Part shown: positions 1 to 7,355 of the stretch, piece by piece
Layout of the letters: every line of letters starts with the position of its first letter
Numbering within the stretch: position 1 is the stretch's first letter
Position numbers and translations under genes: made by a program
The notes under the pieces: generated by a model
The model's input: the letters and a program-made list of their open reading frames with translations, nothing else
What the model was told of the DNA's origin: nothing
The model's database searches: none
From: Amycolatopsis mediterranei
Lineage (GTDB): Bacteria > Actinomycetota > Actinomycetes > Mycobacteriales > Pseudonocardiaceae
Length of the DNA: 64,000 nucleotides
NCBI RefSeq assembly: GCF_026017845.1
Contig: NZ_CP100416.1
Span: 6,529,652-6,593,651 of the forward strand
Direction: 5' to 3'

Positions 1-882
1 CGCCAGGGCGACGGGAGAATCCAGCAGCGCGTAGCCGATCGTTTCGGGCCGGGTGGACTGCTCGACCAGGTAGCCGCCACCGGTGGCGCCGAACACTTCG
101 AGCGCGGCGTCCGCGGCCTTCTCCTCCTCGGTGTTCTTTGGCAGGCCAGCGGTGCTGCGCAACGCTGTGACCAGCAAGTTCAGGTGGATGCCGAGGAGCC
201 CGGCGGGTGCCAGCCGCCCCAGAGCGTCGGTGACGGCGGCACCGACGTCGCCGCCCTGGGCGACGTAACGGGGGTAGCCGAGGCGGCGCATCAGCTCGGC
301 CCAGGCGCGCGCGGTCCGGCTCGTGTCCCAGCCGAGCCCGGTCGGCTGGCCGGAGAAGCCGTAGCCGGGAATCGACGGCAGCACGAGGTCGAACGCGTCG
401 GCAGCGGTGCCGCCGTACGCGGTCGGATTCGTGAGCGGCCCGACGGTCTCGAGCAGCTCCACGACGGAGCCTGGCCAGCCGTGGGTCATGATGAGCGGCA
501 ACGCACCGGTGTGCCGTGAGCGCACATGGACGAAGTGGATGTCGACGCCGTCGATCTCGGTCATGAACTGCGGGAGCGCGTTGATCTTCGCCTCGAAGCG
601 CCGCCAGTCGTATCGGGTGGTCCAGAAGTGGGCGAGTGCTTGCGCGGCCGCCAGTTGCACGCCCTGCGTGCGGTCGGCGACGAGTTCTCGTGACGGCCAG
701 CGCGTCGCGGCGACCCGGTCGCGCAGATCGGCCAACTGCCGGCGCGGGACCGCGACCCGGAACGGATGGATCCCGGTTCCCGACGCGTACGCCGGGGGGT
801 CGCCGAGCGCACTCGTCACCGCGACGGTGAGGCCGGCGGCGATTCCGCCCTGCAGCAGTTGCCGTCTTGTGGGTTCGAACAT
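1..882 (-). CDS. Epoxide hydrolase with Tat signal (3' end outside window)
   Basis: An alpha/beta-hydrolase epoxide hydrolase, which opens epoxides to diols through an Asp nucleophile. The 294 visible residues begin with TRRQLLQGG followed by a hydrophobic stretch, a twin-arginine export signal, so it probably acts outside the membrane. The oxyanion-hole motif HGWPGS is at about residues 134-139 and the nucleophile motif GGDVGA at about 210-215. The catalytic acid and His would lie past the left edge and cannot be checked. ATG at 882 is preceded by GGAGGGG. It follows the upstream paralogue by 12 bp and is closely similar to it along its visible length, so the pair looks like a tandem duplication in one operon in which one copy is exported. 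Substrate is unknown. Confidence 0.9.
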   Translation of the reverse strand, partial: MFEPTRRQLLQGGIAAGLTVAVTSALGDPPAYASGTGIHPFRVAVPRRQLADLRDRVAATRWPSRELVADRTQGVQLAAAQALAHFWTTRYDWRRFEAKINALPQFMTEIDGVDIHFVHVRSRHTGALPLIMTHGWPGSVVELLETVGPLTNPTAYGGTAADAFDLVLPSIPGYGFSGQPTGLGWDTSRTARAWAELMRRLGYPRYVAQGGDVGAAVTDALGRLAPAGLLGIHLNLLVTALRSTAGLPKNTEEEKAADAALEVFGATGGGYLVEQSTRPETIGYALLDSPVALA

Positions 883-894
883 GGATTTCCCCTC

Positions 895-2097
895 CTAGCG
901 CAGTGCTCGGAACGCGGCTCGAACCTCGGCTGCGAACAGCTCCGGCTCTTCCCAGGCGGCGAAGTGACCGCCCCGTGCGGCGACCCCGAAATAGCTGAGC
1001 GTGGGGTACGACGCTTCGGCCCAGCTGCGCGGAGTCCGCCAGATCTCGCCGGGGAACGTGCTGAAGCCGACCGGAACCCGCGGCGCCGGAAGTGGTGGGC
1101 GGCCCGCGGTGGGAGCATCGGCTCCGTATGCCTCCCAATAGCTTCGGGCGGTGGATGCGCCGGTGCCGGTCAGCCAGTAGGCGGTGACGTTGTCGAGGAC
1201 GTGGTCGCGGGTGAGGTTGCCGGACGGCTTGCCGTCGACGAACGCGCCGGCGATCTTGTAGTAGGCGTCGGTGTCGTGGTCGATCATCCAGGCGGCGAGC
1301 GCGGACGGTGAGTCAAGCAGCGCGTACCCGATGGTCTGCGGCCGGGTGGCCATCTCCACGAAGTAGCCGTTGCCGGTGGTCTGGAATTCCTTGATCGCGG
1401 CGAGCGCTGCGCGTTCCTCCTCGGTGCCGTTCGGCAGCGACGAAGGGTCGTTGAGCGCGGGCACGAGCAGGTTGGTGTGGATGCCGGCCAGCCCCTGCGG
1501 GCCCAGTCGTCCGATCGCATCGGTGATGCCGGCCCCGACGTCGCCGCCCTGGGCGACGTAGCGGTCGTAGCCGAGCCGGCGCATCAGCTCGGCCCACGCT
1601 CGAGCGGTGCGTACGAGGTCCCAGCCGACCTCGGCCGGCTCCGCCGAGAAGCCGTACCCGGGCAGGGACGGCAGCACGAGGTGGAACGCATCCGTTGCGG
1701 CGCCGCCGTGCGCGGTCGGGTCGGTCAGCGGGCCGACGGAGTCGAGCATCTCGATGACCGACCCCGGCCAGCCATGGGTCATGATCAGCGGCAGCGCGTC
1801 CCGGTGCTGGGACTTGACGTGCACGAAGTGGATCTTCACGCCGTCGATCTCGGTCGTGAACTGTGGCAGCGCGTTGAGCCGGGATTCGACTCGCCGCAGG
1901 TCGTACTCGTCCTCCCAGTAACGGTGCAGAGCTCGCATCGTGGCCAGCTGCACCCCTTGCGAGCGGTCGCCGACCAGTTCCCGGGTCGGCCAGCGCGTCG
2001 CTTCCAGGCGACGGCGCAGCTGGTCGAGCGCCTCCCGGCGGAAGCGTACGGCGAACGGTCGGATCGCATGGTCGGCTTGCTGCTCGAGCGCGGTCAT
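895..2097 (-). CDS. Epoxide hydrolase, cytoplasmic paralogue
   Basis: A 400-residue epoxide hydrolase of the alpha/beta-hydrolase fold with an N-terminal EHN-type segment. Visible motifs: HGWPGS at 108-113, nucleophile Asp186 in GGDVGA, and catalytic His near 378 in GGHFAAWEEPE. The lid region is typical of the family. Unlike its downstream neighbour it has no signal peptide, so it should be cytoplasmic. First gene of a two-gene minus-strand operon; start ATG at 2097 has a purine-rich site upstream. Complete by family length (about 390-410). Function is assigned with good confidence, substrate not. Confidence 0.93.
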   Translation of the reverse strand: MTALEQQADHAIRPFAVRFRREALDQLRRRLEATRWPTRELVGDRSQGVQLATMRALHRYWEDEYDLRRVESRLNALPQFTTEIDGVKIHFVHVKSQHRDALPLIMTHGWPGSVIEMLDSVGPLTDPTAHGGAATDAFHLVLPSLPGYGFSAEPAEVGWDLVRTARAWAELMRRLGYDRYVAQGGDVGAGITDAIGRLGPQGLAGIHTNLLVPALNDPSSLPNGTEEERAALAAIKEFQTTGNGYFVEMATRPQTIGYALLDSPSALAAWMIDHDTDAYYKIAGAFVDGKPSGNLTRDHVLDNVTAYWLTGTGASTARSYWEAYGADAPTAGRPPLPAPRVPVGFSTFPGEIWRTPRSWAEASYPTLSYFGVAARGGHFAAWEEPELFAAEVRAAFRALR

Positions 2098-2178
2098 GTC
2101 GCACCCTGCCTTTCACGAGGGAATCCGGTACGCCCGTCAGCGTGGCGATGTCCACACGCGGATCGCGCCCGTGAGACC

Positions 2179-2232
2179 CCCTGGTCGATACATCACCAGG
2201 GACCGGCCAGGGTGTTCACAGGCTCGAACGAG
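2179..2232. promoter_or_regulatory. Putative regulatory element in the 2098-2482 divergent gap
   Basis: The 385-bp gap between the epoxide hydrolase operon and the SRPBCC gene holds no credible gene. It contains an inverted repeat CCCTGGT (2179-2185) / ACCAGGG (2195-2201). A following stretch to 2232 closely resembles 10777-10810, which lies at a similar distance (about 100-110 bp) from another minus-strand start. I infer a shared promoter or operator, possibly read by one of the nearby LAL regulators. The rest of the gap shows nothing recognisable. Confidence 0.4.
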
Positions 2233-2482
2233 CGGGCGGCGACGTCAAGCCGGCACTCATGCCGTCGAGGAACAGGGCGAATCCGGCGCAGCCTGCTGAC
2301 GCTACGGCGTCACGGCAGGTCGGACTTCGTCAACGAGCTCGAGCCGCCGGCCCCGCGCGGCACTCAAGAGCAGGCCCGGGGAGCACGCCAGGGAGCACCC
2401 AGGGACTTCCCCTGGGGCGAACAGGTGTCCTTCGGAGCGACGGTGAAGGGGCACTACAGAAACCCCCTCGAAGGAGGACACC

Positions 2483-2941
2483 GTGTCCACCATCCACTTC
2501 ACCGTCACCACCACCGCGACCCCCGAGCAGTTCCTCGCCGCGCTGACCGACTTCGGCCCGGGCCGGGCGGAGCTCTTCGGCAACAGCGCCGACGAGTACC
2601 TGCAGGTCCACCACCGCGGCGACACCTACGCCGACGTCACCGAGGGCTCGGGCGGGGTCTGGGAACGCCTCCACTACGACTGGTCCGATCCCCGTCGGGT
2701 CGAGATGAAGACCACCGACTCGAACCTCTGGGGCGGCGCCTCCGGCCACACCTACACCATCACGCAGCGCCCCGACGGCACCACCGAGATCGACGCCGTC
2801 GTCGTCCGCGACGGCAAGAATTTCAAGGGGTACGTGCTCGGCGCACTGCTCGCGGTCGCCGGCAGGCGCGTCCTGGGCGGTGCGCTGAGCAAGACCGTGA
2901 AGGCCGTCGAAGCCCGCAGTCACCCGAAGCACGTGCACTGA
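2483..2941 (+). CDS. SRPBCC-family protein
   Basis: A 152-residue protein with the shape of the START/SRPBCC (polyketide cyclase-like) ligand-binding fold: an N-terminal beta strand (IHFTVTTTATPEQFLAAL), a run of strands ending with TYTITQRPDGTTEIDAVVV, and a long C-terminal helix. Such proteins bind hydrophobic ligands; the ligand here is unknown. GTG at 2483 is chosen because a near-perfect AAGGAGGA sits 6-7 bp upstream. It is followed after 19 bp by the phosphoribosyltransferase gene, so the two may be co-transcribed. Confidence 0.8.
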   Translation: MSTIHFTVTTTATPEQFLAALTDFGPGRAELFGNSADEYLQVHHRGDTYADVTEGSGGVWERLHYDWSDPRRVEMKTTDSNLWGGASGHTYTITQRPDGTTEIDAVVVRDGKNFKGYVLGALLAVAGRRVLGGALSKTVKAVEARSHPKHVH

Positions 2942-2960
2942 CCTATGTGGGAGACGTCCG

Positions 2961-3632
2961 ATGCGCACCCACGACCTCGCCACCCGGCTCGCCACTGTGC
3001 CGGGCCTGGTCCGCCCCGGGATCTCGTCCTGGGACATGACCACCCGGCTGCCCCTGCACCCGCTGTCGGTGGAGAACGCCTACGCGGATCCCCGGCTGCT
3101 CCACTCCCTCGCCAAACCGGGCGCGAGGTTCGCCCACCGGCTGGGCGCGGATGTCATCGTCGGCGCCGAGACCGGCGGCATCCCGCTGGCCAGTGCGGTC
3201 TCACTGGCCGGTGGACTGCCGTTCGCGTTCGTGCGCAAGCCCGGTTACGTGGGACATGAAGACCACGAACCGCGCGTCCGCGGCGCGGCGGTGAAAGGCC
3301 GGAGGGTGCTGCTCGTCGACGACGCCGTGTCGCAGGGCACCGCGATCGAGGCTTTCGCCACCGAGTTGCGCGGCGAGGGGGCGATCGTCGCCGGTGTCTT
3401 CGTCCTGGTCGACATGCGGGACGTCGCCGCCTCGGTGACGCCCACGGCCGCGGCGCTCCCGATCGCGTCGATCACCACCTACCTACAGCTGCTCGAGACG
3501 GCGACCGAACACGGCGTGCTCGACCCCGTCGTGCACCAGCTTGCCGTCGACGCCCTGGTCAACCACTGGAGCGACGACGACCCGCGCTGGTCTCTCGTCC
3601 GCACCGCGACCCAACACGCCTTGACCGCTTGA
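2961..3632 (+). CDS. Orotate-type phosphoribosyltransferase family protein
   Basis: A type I phosphoribosyltransferase of 223 residues. The PRPP-binding motif VLLVDDAVSQGTA lies at about 116-128, preceded by the family pattern VIVGAETGGIPLA (65-77) and the flexible-loop region FVRKPGYVGHE (90-100). It resembles pyrE-like enzymes, which join a base to PRPP, but no pyrimidine gene is nearby, so it may act on another base or in salvage; pyrE is not assigned. Start ATG at 2961 follows GGGAG. Sits between the SRPBCC gene and a secreted hydrolase on the same strand. Confidence 0.85.
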   Translation: MRTHDLATRLATVPGLVRPGISSWDMTTRLPLHPLSVENAYADPRLLHSLAKPGARFAHRLGADVIVGAETGGIPLASAVSLAGGLPFAFVRKPGYVGHEDHEPRVRGAAVKGRRVLLVDDAVSQGTAIEAFATELRGEGAIVAGVFVLVDMRDVAASVTPTAAALPIASITTYLQLLETATEHGVLDPVVHQLAVDALVNHWSDDDPRWSLVRTATQHALTA

Positions 3633-3652
3633 ACCCCAAGGAGATGCCTGAA

Positions 3653-4462
3653 ATGTCCATTTCACGTCGCGCGCTCGTCGCCGCCGCCAGCCTGGCCTTG
3701 GCGCTCGGTGGCGTCCCTGCCGCCACCGCGTCGAATACCACCGCGAACGGCGATGACAAAGCAAGACCGACTGTCGTGCTGGTGCACGGCGCTTTCGCCG
3801 ACTCGTCCAGCTGGAACGGCGTGGTCGCCAAGCTCCAGCACGACGGCTACCCGGTGACTTCCGCAGCCAACCCGTTGCGGGACTTGAACACCGACGCCGC
3901 CTATGTCAGCGCAGTGCTGAAGTCCGTCCCCGGGCCGATCGTGCTGGTCGGCCACTCCTACGGCGGCTCGGTCATCACCAACGCCGTGCAGGGCAACCCG
4001 AACGTCAAGGCGCTGGTCTACGTCGCCGCCTTTGCTCCCGACCAGGGCGAATCCGCCAACGACATCCAGGCGAAGTTCCCCGGCAGCACCCTGGGCGCGG
4101 CGCTGGAACAGATTCCCCTCGCCGACGGCACCGTGGACCTGAGCGTGCGCCAGGACCTGTTCCCCCGGCAGTTCGCGGCCGACGCACCGCTGCGTGACGC
4201 GCAGCTCGCCGCCGTCGCCCAGCGCCCGGTCAACGCGGTGGTGTTCGGTGAACCGTCCGGTGCACCGGCCTGGCGCTCGATCCGGTCGTACTTCCTGATC
4301 CCGACCGCGGACGTCAACATCCCGCCCGCGGCGCAGGAATTCATGGCCGGGCGCGCGCACGGGACCGTGGTGATCGCCCGGGGCGCCTCCCACGCGGTGC
4401 TCCTGTCCCAGCCCGTCATCACCACCCGACTGATCGAACAGGCGGCGAAGGAAATGCGCTGA
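3653..4462 (+). CDS. Exported alpha/beta hydrolase
   Basis: A 269-residue alpha/beta hydrolase. SRRALVAAASLALALGG at the N-terminus looks like a Tat or Sec signal, so the enzyme is probably secreted. Oxyanion region VLVHGAFADSS (43-53), nucleophile Ser102 in GHSYGGS, and catalytic His in GASHAVLLSQP near the C-terminus make it complete. This family (RsbQ/EstC-like esterases) hydrolyses small esters. Start ATG 3653 is preferred to in-frame ATG 3644 because AAGGAG at 3636-3641 has proper spacing only for 3653. The gene starts 20 bp after the phosphoribosyltransferase stop and ends just before a strong hairpin. Confidence 0.88.
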   Translation: MSISRRALVAAASLALALGGVPAATASNTTANGDDKARPTVVLVHGAFADSSSWNGVVAKLQHDGYPVTSAANPLRDLNTDAAYVSAVLKSVPGPIVLVGHSYGGSVITNAVQGNPNVKALVYVAAFAPDQGESANDIQAKFPGSTLGAALEQIPLADGTVDLSVRQDLFPRQFAADAPLRDAQLAAVAQRPVNAVVFGEPSGAPAWRSIRSYFLIPTADVNIPPAAQEFMAGRAHGTVVIARGASHAVLLSQPVITTRLIEQAAKEMR

Positions 4463-4470
4463 TTCGGTTA

Positions 4471-4495
4471 CTGGGCCCGGAAAATCCGGGCCCAG
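4471..4495 (+). terminator. Hairpin terminator after the hydrolase gene
   Basis: A perfect 11-bp stem (CTGGGCCCGGA / TCCGGGCCCAG) with an AAA loop begins 9 bp after the hydrolase stop. There is no U-run, as is common in actinomycetes. It probably ends the plus-strand 2483-4462 unit; the LAL operon arrives from the other side at 4617. Confidence 0.75.
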
Positions 4496-4616
4496 CCCGT
4501 TCGGCGGTGCAGCCGGCCTGCTGACGGAGCGCTTGATCACCGACGCCGCGCCACAGCATCAACGCGGTCTCCCCCAACGCGCGAGCTCGAGACGGTACAA
4601 CCGAGGCAGCGCGCGG

Positions 4617-7346
4617 CTAGAGGGCATCTCGGAGTTCTCGCCGGGTCCGGATGCCCAGCTTCGAATACACGTGACGCAGGTGCCATTCGATCGTCCGTGG
4701 GCTGAGGAACAGCCGGGCACCGATCTGGGGATTGGAAAGGCCGTCGCGGGCGAGTTCGGCGATCTGGCGTTCCTGCGCGGTCAGGTCGTCGGGCCGGTCG
4801 GACTCACTCCGGCGGTTCCGGCCGGTCGCCGCGAGCTCGCCGGTGGCGCGCCGCGCGAACGCCTCCATGCCCATTCCCACGAACATCTCGTGCGCGAGGT
4901 CCAGCTCGACGCGCGCTTCGAGGCGGCGGCCGTCGCGTCTCAGCCATTCGCCGTACAGCAGCCGGGTCCGGGCCAGCTCGGCCCGGACCCGCGTCCGGCG
5001 CAGGTGCTCGATCGCTGTGCGGAACCAGCTCTCGGCGTCGTCGCCCACGGTGAGCAGCGCTCGGGAGCGCGCCTCGATGCCGCGTGCCCAGTCGGTTCCG
5101 GTCGCCGCCGCCTTGCCGGCCAGCCGGTTCAGCGCATTCGTGGCCAGTCCGGCCTCCCCGCAGCGCACCGCGGCCTCGACCAGCTCGCTCAGCCCCCAGT
5201 TCTCGGCCACCACCTCTTGGTGTTCGACGGTGGCCACGGCGGCGGCCAGCGCGTCTTCGTACCGGGCGAGACCGTTGCACAGCACCGCCCGCGCGTATGC
5301 GCTGATCGCCAGTCCGATGCCTTCTCCACGGGCGCCCGCTTCGCGGTCCGTCCGCTCGACGAGATCCGTGGTTTCCTGGTGCCGGCCCCGCCACGCCGCG
5401 AGGATCAATGCTCCGTAGGGCGCGGCGCGGATCCCGGTCGCCTGCTCGACCGACGCCGTTTCCGAGACGGTCGCCGCGGCGCCACCGAGGTCGCCGCAGA
5501 ACACGAGCACCGGCGTGCGCGCGCTCAGCGCCAGCGCGAGCTCGCCGAGCGTTCCCGTCGCGCGGGCGGTCTCGACGCTGGAGCGGGACAGGGAGGACGC
5601 GTGTTCGTCGTCCCAGATCTCGAAGGCGATGACGCTGCCCTGCCACAGCCAGCGCATGCGTTCCTTCGCCGATGCTTCGTCGCTCGCCAGCCGCCCCACC
5701 GCTTTCCGGCAGAGCGGGACGGCCGCGGCGTAGTCGCCGGCGAGTGCCGTCAGCGCGTCGAGCAGCACGTCCGCCGTCGTGGGAGCGTCTCCTGACTGCT
5801 GTGCCGCCCGCGCGGCCCGGGCTACCTCGCGCAGCCTGTCCGAGCCGGCGAGCCGGGCGCCGAACAGCGCCGCGGAAAACGCGTCGATGTAGGTCTCGAG
5901 CGCGAGCCGGAGGTCCAGCCGTTCGAGGCGGCCTGCCGCCTTCAGCAAGAGCGGGATCGCGTCGGTCCCGCGGCTGGAGAGGAAGGCCAGCTGCGCACGG
6001 AGCAGGTCGGCCCGCGCCAGCTGCAGCTCGTCGAGCGGTCCGGCCTCGGCGGTGGCGAGCAGCCCGCGGGCCGCGCCGAACGCGCCGGCTTCGATGTTCG
6101 CGTGCGCCGCCGCGAGTGCGCGCTCACCTCGTCGTGCGGGGTCCGGGGTCAGGGTGACAGCGCGCTGGAGGAACGCAGCGGCGGCGGCGATCCCGCCACG
6201 GGCCTGCGCGCGCCCGGCCGACTGCTCGAGCTCGGCGGCGACGTCTTCGTCCTGCCCGGCGGCCGCCAGCGCGCGGTGCCAGGCGCGCCGGTCGGCGTCG
6301 GCGGCCGATCGGCTCACTTCGGCGAGCACTTCGTGCACCCGCTGCCGGCTGGCCTCCGGCGCGGCCCGGTACACCGCCGAGCGGACGAGTGGATGGCGGA
6401 ACCGGACACGCTTGCCGATCGCGAGCAGCTCCGCGGACTCGGCGGGTTCGACGGCGGCGGCGTCGATCGCGAGGCTCCGGGCGGCCTGGAGCACCACCTG
6501 TGGGTCGCCGAGCGGTTCGGCCGCTGCCACCAGCATCAGCTGCTGCGTCGCCGCGGGCAGCTCGCGGATCCGACGGACGTAGTGGTCTTCGAGGTGTGCC
6601 GGGAGCTCGACGGCACCGGGCAGCTCGAAACCGGCCAGTTCGGCGGCGCTCATCCGCGCCGGGAGCTCGAGCAGCGCAAGCGGGTTGCCGCGGGTCTCGG
6701 CCACGATCCGGTCGGCGACGCGGTCGTCGAGCCGGCCGGTCACGGCGGACGCCAGCAGCCGGCCGGCGTCTTGTTCGGGCAGGCCGTCCAAGAACAGTTC
6801 CGGCAGTCCTCCGAAGTCCAGCCCGCGAGCCGGCTCGCGCAGGGCCACCACGATCGCCACCGACTCGGCGTGCACGCGGCGCGCGACGAGGCCGAGGACC
6901 TGGGCCGAGGCGGCATCGAGCCATTGCGCGTCCTCGACGAGGCACAGCAGCGGACGTTCTTCCGCGACCGCGGACAACAGGCTGAGCACGGCCAGCCCGA
7001 CCAGGAAGCGTTCCGGCGGATGCCCGTCGGCGAGCCCGAGCGCGGTGGTCAGGGCCTCCCGCTGCGGTTCGGGGAGCGTGTCGATCCGGTCCGGGAGCGC
7101 CGTGCAGAGCTGGTGCACACCCGCGTAGGGCAGTTCCATTTCGGCCTCGAAGCCGGTGAGCTGCACCACCCGGAACCCGGCCGCCTGACGCGCGGTGTGG
7201 CGCAGGAGCGCGGTCTTGCCGATGCCCGCCTCGCCGCGGACGACCAGCGCCGCGCTCTCCCCCGCGCGAACCCTCGCCAGCAGCCCGTCGAGCGACTCGC
7301 GCTCGCCACTGCGGCCCACGAGCCCCGGCCCGCGCGTGGCCACCAT
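4617..7346 (-). CDS. LAL-type LuxR transcriptional regulator (909 aa)
   Basis: A large ATP-binding LuxR (LAL) regulator. An N-terminal AAA/NACHT-like ATPase has Walker A GEAGIGKT at 38-45 and a Walker B-like CLVEDAQWLD near 135. A long alpha-helical, TPR-like middle region follows. The C-terminal LuxR helix-turn-helix LTAQERQIAELARDGLSNPQIGARLFLSPRTIEWHL covers about the last 60 residues. LALs activate target operons in response to an unknown inducer sensed by the middle region. Second gene after its paralogue (9-bp gap), so the two are co-transcribed. ATG 7346 is the first start in frame. Likely targets are the flanking operons, but this is inference. Confidence 0.93.
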   Translation of the reverse strand: MVATRGPGLVGRSGERESLDGLLARVRAGESAALVVRGEAGIGKTALLRHTARQAAGFRVVQLTGFEAEMELPYAGVHQLCTALPDRIDTLPEPQREALTTALGLADGHPPERFLVGLAVLSLLSAVAEERPLLCLVEDAQWLDAASAQVLGLVARRVHAESVAIVVALREPARGLDFGGLPELFLDGLPEQDAGRLLASAVTGRLDDRVADRIVAETRGNPLALLELPARMSAAELAGFELPGAVELPAHLEDHYVRRIRELPAATQQLMLVAAAEPLGDPQVVLQAARSLAIDAAAVEPAESAELLAIGKRVRFRHPLVRSAVYRAAPEASRQRVHEVLAEVSRSAADADRRAWHRALAAAGQDEDVAAELEQSAGRAQARGGIAAAAAFLQRAVTLTPDPARRGERALAAAHANIEAGAFGAARGLLATAEAGPLDELQLARADLLRAQLAFLSSRGTDAIPLLLKAAGRLERLDLRLALETYIDAFSAALFGARLAGSDRLREVARAARAAQQSGDAPTTADVLLDALTALAGDYAAAVPLCRKAVGRLASDEASAKERMRWLWQGSVIAFEIWDDEHASSLSRSSVETARATGTLGELALALSARTPVLVFCGDLGGAAATVSETASVEQATGIRAAPYGALILAAWRGRHQETTDLVERTDREAGARGEGIGLAISAYARAVLCNGLARYEDALAAAVATVEHQEVVAENWGLSELVEAAVRCGEAGLATNALNRLAGKAAATGTDWARGIEARSRALLTVGDDAESWFRTAIEHLRRTRVRAELARTRLLYGEWLRRDGRRLEARVELDLAHEMFVGMGMEAFARRATGELAATGRNRRSESDRPDDLTAQERQIAELARDGLSNPQIGARLFLSPRTIEWHLRHVYSKLGIRTRRELRDAL

Positions 7347-7355
7347 GGGGAAACC

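Noticed and set aside
1477..3039. 520-codon plus-strand frame across the epoxide hydrolase and SRPBCC genes
   Set aside because: Antisense of the epoxide hydrolase and a wrong frame of two plus-strand genes; no domain seen.
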